Counted from the stretch's first letter, positions 27,443 through 36,400 are shown. The stretch: DNA of 64,000 bases from Blastopirellula marina (GCF_002967715.1 NZ_PUIA01000051.1:124001-188000); one strand, 5' to 3'. Notes: generated by a model from the letters alone, not told the origin. Translations and numbers: made by a program.

Positions 27443-28575
27443 ATGATTGCGTCTAGTTGCGTTTCACTTGCCACAAGGGCTTCTTCCACCAGCGATTCTC
27501 CATTGCCATCGGCATACAGCGTGCAGACGGGATGACCCTGCTCAATGATGGTCCCTGGATTTGGGATGTCACCAATTCGAGGCGCAAGCAGCGAATAGGG
27601 ATTACGAAATGCAAACGCATCATCCATGCGTTCCACCATCTCTTCGGTGACTCGCAGGCTCCGTTTCGCATAGATGATGCGCATGCCGCTCACCCCCACA
27701 GCATACTGCGGCAGAAGATCAACCTCCTGGTTTAAGCAAGCCTGAAGGTGATGCTTCATCAACCCATCGTCGCGCATTCGTTCGTGCAGAGGCATTGTCG
27801 CCGTCCAGCGAGGGTTTACTTCTAAAAGAACTGGCTCGTCAGCCTCAAGATAGTCGAACCCCCAAAGCCCCTTCATCCCAAATTCATGGTAAATCGCATG
27901 AGCGATAGGCTCGATAGCCTCAAAATTCGGCGGATACGTTGAGATTGCCCCAGCAAAGACAAACGGCCCCGGTGCACCATAGTCAGTTCCTACCAAGAGT
28001 CGACTTGTCCCCACGATCCAACTTTCATCTCGCATTGATAAAACTACCGCCGACATCGGCACGCCCAGCATCCTTCGCTGAACATAGAATCGGTGGGGCA
28101 GTGCAGGCAGCACACTTACCATTTCCATGTTTAAACCACCTGCCGATTTGAAGGGTTTGAGCAGCCACTGGTCGCTCAGTTGCGGATGAATCGGATCGAA
28201 TGCCGGATCGTAAACGCGATGCGTTTCGGGAAACGCAAAGCCATTTGCCTTCGCCAGGTCCGCCAGCAAAAACGGATCGCGAACCAGTCGAAGCGTTGTC
28301 GCTGAATTTCCCAGCAAACGCTTTTCGCCAGCCATCCGCTGGATCAGCCGCGGATAGTTCTCCATTCCTCCGGTGTAGCACCAGGCATCCATGTCAGTTT
28401 CGCGCAGCCACCGCGGGGCCGACCAGGGATAGCTTTTCAGTGCCCTGGCTTCACCGATTTGCTGCAGATCATAGTCCGCAAACAGATCCGCGGCCGCAAC
28501 CGAAACCCCGCTACGGACGAGAGATGCGGCCATTGCCCGGCAACTGGCACCAATCAATCCGATACGACTTACCAT
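27409..28575 (-). CDS. ATP-grasp enzyme, likely of H4MPT cofactor pathway
   Basis: 388 residues. The N-terminal GLIGASCRAMAASL (about 6-19) is a nucleotide-fold opening. Within the ATP-grasp core, WLLKPFKSAGGLNM (about 143-156) gives the ATP-binding Lys and glycine-rich loop, and GFDYLEADEPVLLEVNPRWTATM (written here only as its key GFDY, LLEVNPR) supplies metal ligands Glu and Asn. Proteins of this type occur in the methanopterin-linked C1 gene sets of methylotrophs and planctomycetes, and two such genes (fae and an mtd-type dehydrogenase) lie 2.5-3 kb away. That context supports a role in cofactor biosynthesis, but the exact reaction is inference. The start ATG at 28575 is well supported. 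Confidence 0.75.
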   Translation of the reverse strand: MVSRIGLIGASCRAMAASLVRSGVSVAAADLFADYDLQQIGEARALKSYPWSAPRWLRETDMDAWCYTGGMENYPRLIQRMAGEKRLLGNSATTLRLVRDPFLLADLAKANGFAFPETHRVYDPAFDPIHPQLSDQWLLKPFKSAGGLNMEMVSVLPALPHRFYVQRRMLGVPMSAVVLSMRDESWIVGTSRLLVGTDYGAPGPFVFAGAISTYPPNFEAIEPIAHAIYHEFGMKGLWGFDYLEADEPVLLEVNPRWTATMPLHERMRDDGLMKHHLQACLNQEVDLLPQYAVGVSGMRIIYAKRSLRVTEEMVERMDDAFAFRNPYSLLAPRIGDIPNPGTIIEQGHPVCTLYADGNGESLVEEALVASETQLDAIIYAEGSSSGGG

Positions 28576-28880
28576 GTTCTCTCCAACTACGTGTCCACAT
28601 TCCGCGCAATCTGGAAGGTTTTTCCCATCCTCGAGATCAGACGTAACCTACGTTTGTAATTAGCAAGGACACTCGTCATCTCTCTCCTTCAGAGAGGTTT
28701 GCCGCAGAAGGCTGATCGCCATGTGTTGCCAAAAAGCATCATCGATCAGATGGAAGCGAACTCCCTAAATCTCGTTTCAGATCCTTTTAAATAGTTGGGT
28801 TGCCCCGAGCACGCCAGCACGAAATTCCCCTCGGCTCGCCGCAACCAAACAAACTTCTTCCAATTCCCAGGAGAGAGTTT
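28576..28880. other. divergent intergenic region
   Basis: 305 bases between divergently transcribed genes, so it must hold both promoters. I see a small hairpin CTCTCT/AGAGAG (about 28679-28695), but no confident -35/-10 pair and no gene. Confidence 0.4.
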
Positions 28881-30611
28881 ATGTTTCGCCGATCGACTTC
28901 CCCCGACGAGGAAATGTCTTACGTAGGTTCCCAGCGAAAACGCGGCATTATCGTCGTGCTGTCCGCGGTACTCATGATTGTCATGATGGCGATGCTCGCT
29001 TTCAGCATCGACGTTGGCTACATGTACACCATGCAGTCGCAATTGCAACGTAGCGTCGATGCGGCCACGCTGGCAGGTGCCGGTTCGTTGATCAATGGCG
29101 AGGACGCAGCCACCGATGCCGTTCACGAATACCTCGTTCGCAACCCAGTTGGAACGCAGTGGAAAGAATACGATAACCAGCCCATTGATAAAAGTGTTGC
29201 CCACTTCATGGACAACTATTCTCAAGGGTTGACGGTCAACTTTGGCGACTGGGACAGTTCAACGCAAGACGTCGTTCCTTCGGATCGCCCGGCATCGACC
29301 GTCAAAGTCAGTATGCGGTACGACAACATGCCGTTCTTCTTCGGCCATTTGCTGGGTCGAGATACCTTCAGTGTCCAGGCGAACAGCGCTGCCGCCTATC
29401 AGCCTCGCGATATCATGGTTGTTCTGGATCTATCCGGGTCGATGAACGACGACAGTGAATTTAACGCGTTCAACACGTTAGGCGTCGATCACGTCACCGC
29501 CAATCAACTTCAAATGTACGAAGAACTCGGTTCCCCTATCTACGGGAACCTGGAGTTTGAACCGAAGTGGGCAGTCGCCAAAGGTCCGGCACCTCAGATC
29601 GACTCCCAAGCCCAGGTCACCGTCGAATACCAGTACGACACCGTCGTCGTCAACTCGACCAAGTCGTACGATCGGATTCGCGTTCGTCGACAGAATGGCG
29701 ATATTATTACGTACTACCCCAGCGGTACCACCGGAACTTACACGCCGGGTGGCCAGGTTCGCGAAGTCTGGGCATATAGCGGCAAGAACGCCGACAACTC
29801 CAACCAGGTTCACTACTTCGACTTTACTCGCCGCGATACGTTTATCACCGCCCTCGGACTCGACACCGTCAACTATCCGTACAGCGGAAACTGGGACAGT
29901 TACGTCAACTACTGTACCTCCAGTAGTGGCCAGAACAAAAACGCCGGTTTCCGTTACAAGTTTGGCTACCAGAACTTCATCGTCTACTTGCTGGAACAAC
30001 GATCGCTTCACAGTCAGTCCACCGATATGTGGAAGGCCAGTGCCCAGCCAATCACTGCTTTGAAATCTTCGGTGGCCATGTTCGTCAGCTTTATCCAACA
30101 GGCCAACGCCGACGACCAGATGGGGCTTTCGATGTACAACGGGCCGGGAGGCGAGGGTATTCTCGAGTCGACTCTCTCGGATGACTTCGGCTTTATCACG
30201 GCCCAGGCCAATCAACGTCAGGCCGGGTACTACCACAACTACACCAATATCTCTGGTGGTATGAAGGTGGCCCGCGAAGAACTGGACGTTCGAGCTCGGC
30301 CCGGTGCCTACAAGATGATCGTCTTAATGACCGACGGTGTGGCCAACTGGTACAACGGCGGGGTGAATAGCTCAGCCGCTCGTGATGCCGTGATCAACGA
30401 GGCTCACCTGGCTGCCGAAAAAGGTTACGTGATCGTCACCATCAGTATGGGAGCCGGTGCCGACACCCACCTCATGCAACAAGTGGCCGACATCACCCAA
30501 GGCTCACATTTCAACATTCCCGGTGGCAAGACTGGCGACGAGTATGCGGAAGAACTGACCGAAGTCTTCCAGAAAATCGCCGGATATCGCCCACTGCGAT
30601 TGGTCCAGTAA
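28881..30611 (+). CDS. TadG-like protein with interrupted VWA domain
   Basis: 576 residues from ATG 28881 after CAGGAGAG; a longer frame from 28800 lacks a ribosome site. A membrane helix at about 22-47 is followed by GYMYTMQSQLQRSVDAATLAGAG (cut here to SVDAATLAGA), the TadE/G-type opening of pilus-associated pseudopilin-like proteins. The von Willebrand MIDAS motif DLSGSMND begins at Asp183. The domain then appears interrupted by about 190 residues rich in Tyr, Thr and Gln before resuming at about 384 (SSVAMFVSFIQQ) and continuing to IVLMTDGVANW (about 478). It is exported and membrane-anchored, probably in a Flp/Tad-type or adhesion role. A terminator follows. Confidence 0.8.
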   Translation: MFRRSTSPDEEMSYVGSQRKRGIIVVLSAVLMIVMMAMLAFSIDVGYMYTMQSQLQRSVDAATLAGAGSLINGEDAATDAVHEYLVRNPVGTQWKEYDNQPIDKSVAHFMDNYSQGLTVNFGDWDSSTQDVVPSDRPASTVKVSMRYDNMPFFFGHLLGRDTFSVQANSAAAYQPRDIMVVLDLSGSMNDDSEFNAFNTLGVDHVTANQLQMYEELGSPIYGNLEFEPKWAVAKGPAPQIDSQAQVTVEYQYDTVVVNSTKSYDRIRVRRQNGDIITYYPSGTTGTYTPGGQVREVWAYSGKNADNSNQVHYFDFTRRDTFITALGLDTVNYPYSGNWDSYVNYCTSSSGQNKNAGFRYKFGYQNFIVYLLEQRSLHSQSTDMWKASAQPITALKSSVAMFVSFIQQANADDQMGLSMYNGPGGEGILESTLSDDFGFITAQANQRQAGYYHNYTNISGGMKVAREELDVRARPGAYKMIVLMTDGVANWYNGGVNSSAARDAVINEAHLAAEKGYVIVTISMGAGADTHLMQQVADITQGSHFNIPGGKTGDEYAEELTEVFQKIAGYRPLRLVQ

Positions 30612-30641
30612 GACCATCGCAGGGAACCGACTCTTCCCGCC

Positions 30642-30686
30642 AGAGGCCGTCGTGCACCGCTGCCCGCGCGACGGCCTCTTCTCCTT
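30642..30686 (+). terminator. intrinsic terminator of the TadG-like gene
   Basis: An 11-bp perfect stem AGAGGCCGTCG (30642-30652) / CGACGGCCTCT (30669-30679) with a 16-base loop and a T/C-rich tail, 30 bases after the stop. Confidence 0.7.
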
Positions 30687-30962
30687 TCGAAGCCTGCGAC
30701 TTCGTAGTTTGAGGTTTCCAGTATTCTGATTTCCGCCGGGAAGAGCTTCGCTCCTAAGGAAAGATCCCACACATCTTTCATCCCTACACAAAACGGAATA
30801 CTGAAAACTTCACACTCCCTCAAATCTCTACCGGCTATATGCCCTACCATCAGCCCCCACCACTACTTGCAATTCGGGCATAGTCTGCTATCGTCTTGGC
30901 TGTCGGGTGGGTCAAAGTCTTTTTGCCCCTCGGCTTTTCGGGGCTTTCGATGCGTCTTGAGC

Positions 30963-30980
30963 CTCGTTAAATTAAACGAG
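30963..30980. promoter_or_regulatory. operator-like inverted repeat upstream of fae
   Basis: CTCGTT and AACGAG form a perfect 6-bp dyad around the AT-rich centre AAATTA, 90 bases before the fae start. The short AT spacer looks more like a protein-binding site than a terminator. No promoter could be aligned with it. Confidence 0.35.
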
Positions 30981-31069
30981 TCCCACAGGCCTGCGTTCCG
31001 ACATCTACTCATGAAAGTCGACGCGGGCATCACCCCGTATCCTCTTAGTTCACGCACGGAGAATCCCGG

Positions 31070-31567
31070 ATGTCGATGTATATCGGAGAAGCCCTCGCTG
31101 GCGATGGCAACGAAGTCGCGCATATCGATCTGATGATCGGTTCCAAGGACGGCCCTGTTGGCCACGCTTTTGCTTCGGCCCTGGTCAATCAAACCGCCGG
31201 TCACTCCAACCTGCTGGCTGTTTTGACCCCCAACCTGGCCGTTAAGCCTGCAACCGTGACCATCACCAAAGTCACCATCAAGAACTCGAAGCAAGCCGTC
31301 CAGATGTTCGGCCCAGCCCAGGCTGCCGTCGCTAAGGCCGTTGCCGACGCTGTCGAACAAGGCGTCATTCCGAAGGATCAATGCGAAGATCTCGTGATCG
31401 TGTGTGGTGTCTTCATCCACTGGGAAGCCCAGGACGATAAGAAGATCTACGACTACAACTACGAAGCGACTCTGCAGTCGATCAAGAATGCCATGGCTGG
31501 CAAGCCAACCGCCGACGAAGTCATCGCCGGTAAGGAACAAGCGGCTCACCCATTCCGCGGTTTCTAA
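31070..31567 (+). CDS. fae: formaldehyde-activating enzyme
   Basis: 165 residues, full family length. The N-terminal GEALAGDGNEVAHIDLMIG (about 6-24) contains the conserved His (His18 here, in AHIDL) used to bind substrate; GSKDGPVGHAFA and LLAVLTPNLAVKPATV follow in the usual order, and GPAQAAVAKAVADAV and IVCGVFIHWEA complete the fold. The enzyme condenses formaldehyde with tetrahydromethanopterin to methylene-H4MPT in the cytoplasm. Planctomycetes are among the few non-methylotroph bacteria known to carry it. A strong terminator ends the transcript, so the dehydrogenase gene downstream needs its own promoter. Confidence 0.95.
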   Translation: MSMYIGEALAGDGNEVAHIDLMIGSKDGPVGHAFASALVNQTAGHSNLLAVLTPNLAVKPATVTITKVTIKNSKQAVQMFGPAQAAVAKAVADAVEQGVIPKDQCEDLVIVCGVFIHWEAQDDKKIYDYNYEATLQSIKNAMAGKPTADEVIAGKEQAAHPFRGF

Positions 31568-31596
31568 CGAAGTGTTCCGCTTCGGCACCAAATTCT

Positions 31597-31638
31597 AAGT
31601 CCCGCGAGGCTTCATTGAACGCCACGCGGGACTTTTTT
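31597..31638 (+). terminator. intrinsic terminator of fae
   Basis: Stem AAGTCCCGCG (31597-31606) against CGCGGGACTT (31625-31634), 10 bp, followed by further T to 31638. Confidence 0.85.
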
Positions 31639-31712
31639 GTGTCGATGCTGATCGAGATTCCTACCATCGAGTCCGCTAATCGATCGCGGCCCCCTTCATT
31701 GAGCAACTCCCA

Positions 31713-32576
31713 ATGAAAAACATCCTGCTCCAACTCGACACCGATATCCAGCCCAGCACGTTCGATTCGGTCGTCGCCGTCGATTCAGGTGCCGAGGTCA
31801 TGTTTCGTCATGGTGGCGTTACTCCCGATCAGGTTGCAGGGCTGGTCCATGGTCTCATTTTCACAAGAGCACCCAGCAAGCTGAATCACTCGGCGATCTA
31901 TGTCGGCGGATCGAATGTCGATAAGGCGGAAGCGCTGCTCGCTGCGGTGACCAAGAGCTTCTTTGGTCCCATGCGTGTGTCGGTGATGATGGACGGCAAT
32001 GGAGCCAACACCACGGCCGCCGCCGCGGTGATCTGTGGCGCGCGGCATCTCGAATTGAAAGGAACCCAGGCGCTTGTCTTGGGCGGTACCGGCCCCGTGG
32101 GACAACGCGCCGCTCGACTCTTGATTCGGGCAGGGGCCAACGTTCGCCTCGCTTCCCGCTCGCTGGAAAAGGCCCAAGCAGCTGCCGAGCAAATTGCCGC
32201 GGACGTCCAGTCAGGTTCCCCTGAACCGGTCGCCACCACGGATAATGCCTCCACCGCCGCGGCCCTTGAGGGCGTTCAACTCCTGATCTCCGCCGGTGCG
32301 GCCGGGGTAACCCTGGTTCCCCAAACCATTCGCGAGAACGCGAAGGATCTGAAAGTCGCCATCGACTTGAACGCCGTTCCGCCGCTAGGTATCGAGGGGA
32401 TCGGCTTCCAGGACAAAGCGACCGAGAATCTCGGTCAGATCTGCTACGGAGCCATTGGCGTTGGTGGCACCAAAATGGCCATCCACAAGGCGGCCATCGA
32501 GCGACTCTTCAGTCGCAACGATCTGGTTTTGAATGCCGAAGAGATCTTCGCATTGGGAATGGAACTTGAAGGTTAA
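31713..32576 (+). CDS. mtdB: methylene-H4MPT dehydrogenase (Mtd family)
   Basis: 287 residues. The N-terminal domain opens MKNILLQLDTD and contains the segment FGPMRVSVMMDGNGANTTAAAAV (key part MMDGNGANTTAA, about 92-103) that is characteristic of bacterial NAD(P)-dependent methylene-tetrahydromethanopterin dehydrogenases. The Rossmann loop is VLGGTGPVGQRAARLL (about 122-137), followed by ASRSLEKAQ, where the residues after the second strand (SR) would favour NADP. The enzyme oxidises methylene-H4MPT made by Fae, 136 bases upstream. The exact subtype (MtdA, MtdB or MtdC) cannot be settled from sequence reading alone. Confidence 0.85.
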   Translation: MKNILLQLDTDIQPSTFDSVVAVDSGAEVMFRHGGVTPDQVAGLVHGLIFTRAPSKLNHSAIYVGGSNVDKAEALLAAVTKSFFGPMRVSVMMDGNGANTTAAAAVICGARHLELKGTQALVLGGTGPVGQRAARLLIRAGANVRLASRSLEKAQAAAEQIAADVQSGSPEPVATTDNASTAAALEGVQLLISAGAAGVTLVPQTIRENAKDLKVAIDLNAVPPLGIEGIGFQDKATENLGQICYGAIGVGGTKMAIHKAAIERLFSRNDLVLNAEEIFALGMELEG

Positions 32577-32658
32577 ATTTCACTGCGTGCTATCACCTGC
32601 GATCGGTCGACAATAGAAGAGTCGACTCGATAGATCTTAGATGTAGGGGAGAGAACGC

Positions 32659-32898
32659 ATGCGAAAGTGGATGCTGGCATTAGCCGTGCTTGCGGGCACA
32701 GCCGTAGGATCATCCGCCCAGGCCGCTGGTCCAGCTCAATACTGGATCGTCGCTCCAGAATCGACGGCATCTCCCATTCTGACGCCTCGCCAGAAAACCC
32801 GCTATTCCTACGGCTGGTTCGGCGTGAGCCAGCCCTATCGAACCTCAGGCTATCATCGCGGGTATCAGAATACGTACATCGATTGGACGTTCCGCTAA
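32659..32898 (+). CDS. small secreted Tyr-rich protein
   Basis: 79 residues: a clear signal peptide (1-22, ending AQA) and a mature part of about 57 residues rich in Tyr, Gly, Ser and Arg. An overlapping ATG at 32667 in another frame lacks a signal sequence. The start follows GGGGAGAG. There is no recognisable domain. It is convergent with the barrel gene of the split BamA pair, four bases apart, which may be accidental. Small planctomycete exported proteins of this kind are usually annotated as hypothetical. Confidence 0.65.
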   Translation: MRKWMLALAVLAGTAVGSSAQAAGPAQYWIVAPESTASPILTPRQKTRYSYGWFGVSQPYRTSGYHRGYQNTYIDWTFR

Positions 32899-32902
32899 GC
32901 AA

Positions 32903-34528
32903 CTAGCGAGCCGCACCCACGAAGAAGCTGAAGACCTGCGTCTGGTCGGTATCGGCGTGGTTGATTGGGAAGGCAAAGTCCAACGCGATCGGAGCCTGAC
33001 CAAGTGCTGGCACCGAGATGCGAAGACCAAAACCTGGGGCCACGTCGAAGTCGTCCCACACGATCTTGGTCGATTCTTCGACCGCACCAACGTCAGTGAA
33101 GAGCACACCTTTGACCATGTCGTCGGCCGTGATCGGGAAGGTATATTCTACCGACCCCAACAGGCGGAACGGACCACCGACAAATACGTCGCCCGACTTC
33201 GGACCAACACGTCGGAAGTCGAAACCACGCAGCGTCGAGAAACCACCAGCGTAGAAGTTCTCGAAAATTGGCGTATCGGCACCGGAGAAACCAGCCCGCG
33301 TCGAAAAGCCCAACGTATGCCGCCCGGAACCGTCTGGGCGTTCGCCCAGCAGGAAGTACTGTCGGAAGTCGACTTCTGCCCGCGAGTAGTTGTACTCGCC
33401 GAACGCTTGTTCCAAGTTGATCTCGAACAAGTGACCTTCGGTCGGAGCGAAAGCCAAGTCGCGGGTATCGTGCGTGATACTCCAACTTCCGGTGTAAAGA
33501 TCGTTGCTACCAAGTACCGCGTCGAGTTCCGGTACGCCAGGTACGCGAGGATCGCTGATCTCGACGTCTTCCATACGCAAGCTGACGGCCGTCGAAAGGT
33601 CAGGCGTCAGACGGTAACCCAAACCAACTCGGCCACCCACACGCTGTTCGTCCCAGTCGCGATAGATGCGGTTGAAGAAGTAACCACTCAAGTTCAAGCT
33701 GACGCGGGTATCAAACAGATACGGCTCGCTGAAGCTCACCATGTAACGCTGAACCTGGGTACCTGGCATGGCTTCGATACGGAACCCCTGCCCTGCCCCT
33801 CGCCATGCTCGGCCATTCCAAACATCGTCGAAACGGGTTGGGTAGCGTCGCCAGTCGAAGTTTCGTTCGTCGATCACGATCGAACCGGTCACACCGGCAT
33901 CGGAGTTGATACCCACACCAAACTGGAATCGCCCGGTTTGGGCTTCTTCAGCACGAATGGTCAGGTCAGCTGTACGACCTGGATCGTAGTAAGGGTTCGG
34001 AGTAATAATCGCATCCGGCCCAAGGGGTGGATCATAGATACGAGCACCACCCAGTGGCCGACCATTGTTCGGTGGATAGCCATAAGGATTCAACGGTCCG
34101 GTAACCGGGGCCGGAATCGGAGGGCTGCTGTAGGGATAACCTGAGGGATCCTGACTATACATGCCGGTCTCAGGATTCGATGGTGAAGGATAACCCTGCT
34201 GGTACTGAACCGGTTGAACCGGTGTTGAGTACTGCTGATACGGATCGTAATTGCCTACCGGAGCACCGGAGGCAGGCATGCCATTTCGGTATTGGTTTGG
34301 ATTGCCGGGGGAAGACTCGTATGCTGTGCGATCATACGAATCCCAGTTCTGTGCGCTTCCTGGATAACCCTGTGTATCGCGTCCCTGCACATTCCAGTTG
34401 GGAGCCGCTTGTTGCCCGTAGCTTCCGCTATTCCAATCTTGAGCCGAAGCTGAGTTCCAACCGGCAAATGTACCAGCAACGAGACTCAGAGCGAGGGTTA
34501 TCTTCAGCAGTTGTCCGCTTCTGTCCAC
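32903..34528 (-). CDS. BamA/TamA-type outer-membrane barrel protein without POTRA domains
   Basis: 541 residues. A signal peptide (1-29) is followed by about 150 residues rich in Pro, Tyr, Gln, Asn and Gly, then a surface-antigen D15 barrel (about 190-541) with alternating aromatic strands such as RYMVSFSEPYLF. LRGF at about 430-433 within FSTLRGFDF matches the VRGF/Y loop-6 signature that is diagnostic of BamA/TamA/Omp85 barrels. No POTRA repeats are present in this chain; they are encoded by the gene just upstream, 58 bases away. It ends VGAAR rather than in an aromatic residue, unusual for an outer-membrane barrel. Confidence 0.85.
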   Translation of the reverse strand: MDRSGQLLKITLALSLVAGTFAGWNSASAQDWNSGSYGQQAAPNWNVQGRDTQGYPGSAQNWDSYDRTAYESSPGNPNQYRNGMPASGAPVGNYDPYQQYSTPVQPVQYQQGYPSPSNPETGMYSQDPSGYPYSSPPIPAPVTGPLNPYGYPPNNGRPLGGARIYDPPLGPDAIITPNPYYDPGRTADLTIRAEEAQTGRFQFGVGINSDAGVTGSIVIDERNFDWRRYPTRFDDVWNGRAWRGAGQGFRIEAMPGTQVQRYMVSFSEPYLFDTRVSLNLSGYFFNRIYRDWDEQRVGGRVGLGYRLTPDLSTAVSLRMEDVEISDPRVPGVPELDAVLGSNDLYTGSWSITHDTRDLAFAPTEGHLFEINLEQAFGEYNYSRAEVDFRQYFLLGERPDGSGRHTLGFSTRAGFSGADTPIFENFYAGGFSTLRGFDFRRVGPKSGDVFVGGPFRLLGSVEYTFPITADDMVKGVLFTDVGAVEESTKIVWDDFDVAPGFGLRISVPALGQAPIALDFAFPINHADTDQTQVFSFFVGAAR

Positions 34529-34586
34529 CTAGGGGTCCTCATTCAGCGTTGGCGCTCGGGGGGGAAATCGAGCTGAACCAGGCTTC

Positions 34587-36176
34587 TTAGTTGCTGGGCA
34601 CGGATGAATAAACGGAAGTAGGATAGGGCTGCGGCGGCGAAGGCGCGGCAGCTTCCCGATAAATAGGCTGCGAATAGCGGCTCATTTGCGGCACGGCCTG
34701 TTGTGGAGGCAGTTGCTGCGGTGGGGCCGATTGATAGCCGACAGGTTGCCCAGCATACTGCTGTGGCGGATAGGCCTGCGGCTGATAGTTTGGATTTGGG
34801 CTTTGACCACGATACGTCTGGCTACCGCCTCGCTCGGCGACCTGAGTTTCGACATCACTCAGCTCGGGCGGAGCAACGGTAATCGAAGGGGTCACACCGC
34901 GGTGCGGTTCATTGACAAATAGTTGCGAAGCCTTGATGCGGCGTTCGTCGTCGCGAATCTTCGTGATGTCGATAATGTCGCCTGGCTGTAGCGACATGCG
35001 ATTCAAGATCACAGCATGCTTCGTGTGAGGAAAGTCGCCGGTAATCTCGACGTTGATGTTTCCAACGCGATACTGATCCCCTTCGCGGATGTCATACACC
35101 AGGTCTAACGTGCCTGGGGTTTCCAGGAAGCGAGGTTCCGCTTTCACGTCGGCGTGAATGTAACCCTGCGAACCGTACAGATCGGAAATCGCACGCACGT
35201 CGGCGGTCATCTTCTTTTGATCGAAATATTCGCCGCGTTCCATCTTGATCTGCGAGAAGAGCTGTTCGGAATCAAACCGGGTCTGCCCCACGAACGAAAT
35301 GTTTCGCACTTCGTAACGTGGACCTTCGTCGATGACGAACGTGACATAGGCCCACTTGCCGCTGTCGCTGTACTTGATGATGCGATTAATCTGAGCTTTG
35401 AAGAACCCAAGGCTTCGATAGTAGGCCGTCAGGCCATCGACGTCCTGCTCGACCTGGGTCTTATCCAGTTCGCCGTTGAGCACGTAGAACCAGCCTGGCT
35501 TGCTTTTGATTTGTGTCTTGAGGCGAGCATCGGTCGCAATCGAATTGCCCACGAAGGTCGTGCTGCCAATTCGAGCCAGCGGCCCTTCATGGATCATGAA
35601 CGCCACACCCTTGTCTTCGGGATTCAAGCCTTCGACGACCTGCACGGTCGCTTTGCCATGCCCACGGGTATGGTAATAGTCTTCCAGCTTCAGGCGAGCT
35701 TCTTCGATGACATACTTGTTGAGCGTGCCTTCCAACTTCATTTCTGATTTCTTCAGCAGCGTCTTATCACGCACCGATTCATTGCCGAGAAACTTGATGT
35801 AGGCAATTCGCGGACGTTCCTCGAATTGAAACGTGACGTAGATACCTTCAGCCGACTTATCGGTCAGAATCTGCACGTCGCGAAACAGCCCCGAAGCGGC
35901 CAAGCGACGGACGTCCGATTGAATCTGCTCCGGATCGAATTCACGACCAACGCGTGACTTGATCATCGAACGAATCCGCGTCTCGTCTGTCTGGGCGTTT
36001 CCCTGCAGACGAATCCCGGTGATCAAAGGTCGAGTCGGATTGTTGGGCGTAATCGGCGATGGAGCGGTGAGTTGCGGCACAATGTCTTGCGCTGCGACCT
36101 GATGTCCGGCTAAGCCGAGATAACTGAGCGTAGTCAAGACAACGACACTCGTTAGCCCGTGGCGTATCCACTGCAT
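34587..36176 (-). CDS. POTRA-domain protein (BamA N-terminal half as a separate gene)
   Basis: 529 residues with a signal peptide (1-30, ending VAAQ). About five POTRA-like repeats fill residues 50-430, each with the pattern of a strand-helix-helix-strand and a G(N/F)xx start: GIRLQGNAQTD (about 54), YIKFLGNESV (about 125), STTFVGNSIA (about 207), NISFVGQTRF (about 293) and NINVEITGDF (about 374). After 440 the chain becomes Pro/Gln/Tyr-rich with PP and QQ runs and has no barrel strands. In most bacteria BamA carries POTRA and barrel in one chain; here the barrel is the next gene. The two low-complexity ends face each other and may mediate association. Confidence 0.85.
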   Translation of the reverse strand: MQWIRHGLTSVVVLTTLSYLGLAGHQVAAQDIVPQLTAPSPITPNNPTRPLITGIRLQGNAQTDETRIRSMIKSRVGREFDPEQIQSDVRRLAASGLFRDVQILTDKSAEGIYVTFQFEERPRIAYIKFLGNESVRDKTLLKKSEMKLEGTLNKYVIEEARLKLEDYYHTRGHGKATVQVVEGLNPEDKGVAFMIHEGPLARIGSTTFVGNSIATDARLKTQIKSKPGWFYVLNGELDKTQVEQDVDGLTAYYRSLGFFKAQINRIIKYSDSGKWAYVTFVIDEGPRYEVRNISFVGQTRFDSEQLFSQIKMERGEYFDQKKMTADVRAISDLYGSQGYIHADVKAEPRFLETPGTLDLVYDIREGDQYRVGNINVEITGDFPHTKHAVILNRMSLQPGDIIDITKIRDDERRIKASQLFVNEPHRGVTPSITVAPPELSDVETQVAERGGSQTYRGQSPNPNYQPQAYPPQQYAGQPVGYQSAPPQQLPPQQAVPQMSRYSQPIYREAAAPSPPQPYPTSVYSSVPSN

Positions 36177-36264
36177 GAGGTAAATCCCTTTATCAACACT
36201 TCTGGCTGGCTTCCGTGCCTACCATCGCGTCCCTTTCGCGCAAAGCTTTGGGTCGCAATGTGGA

Positions 36265-36293
36265 GAAATACTGAAACGCCAGACTCCTGGCAA
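36265..36293 (-). promoter_or_regulatory. putative promoter of the POTRA/barrel operon
   Basis: On the minus strand, TTGCCA (36293-36288), a 17-base spacer and TATTTC (36270-36265). Transcription would start near 36258, about 80 bases before the start codon. Confidence 0.4.
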
Positions 36294-36400
36294 GACGAAT
36301 ATCGCCTAGGAGTTACGATGAGCTGAGATACGCATCGGAAAAGTTTATGGTTCAGGCAAAATGTAATGCTAGCGGTGCCTGCGGATATCCCATTTTCCGA

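Larger units (their letters stand above)
30612..31069. other. intergenic region before fae
   Basis: 458 bases without a gene. It holds the TadG terminator, a weak hairpin GCCCC/GGGGC (30925-30944) followed by TTTC, and an inverted repeat at 30963-30980. Confidence 0.5.

Noticed and set aside
32957..34144. A 395-codon open frame on the plus strand inside the barrel gene
   Set aside because: It is antisense to a protein with signal peptide and LRGF motif; codon pattern and lack of any domain show it is a shadow of a high-GC gene.
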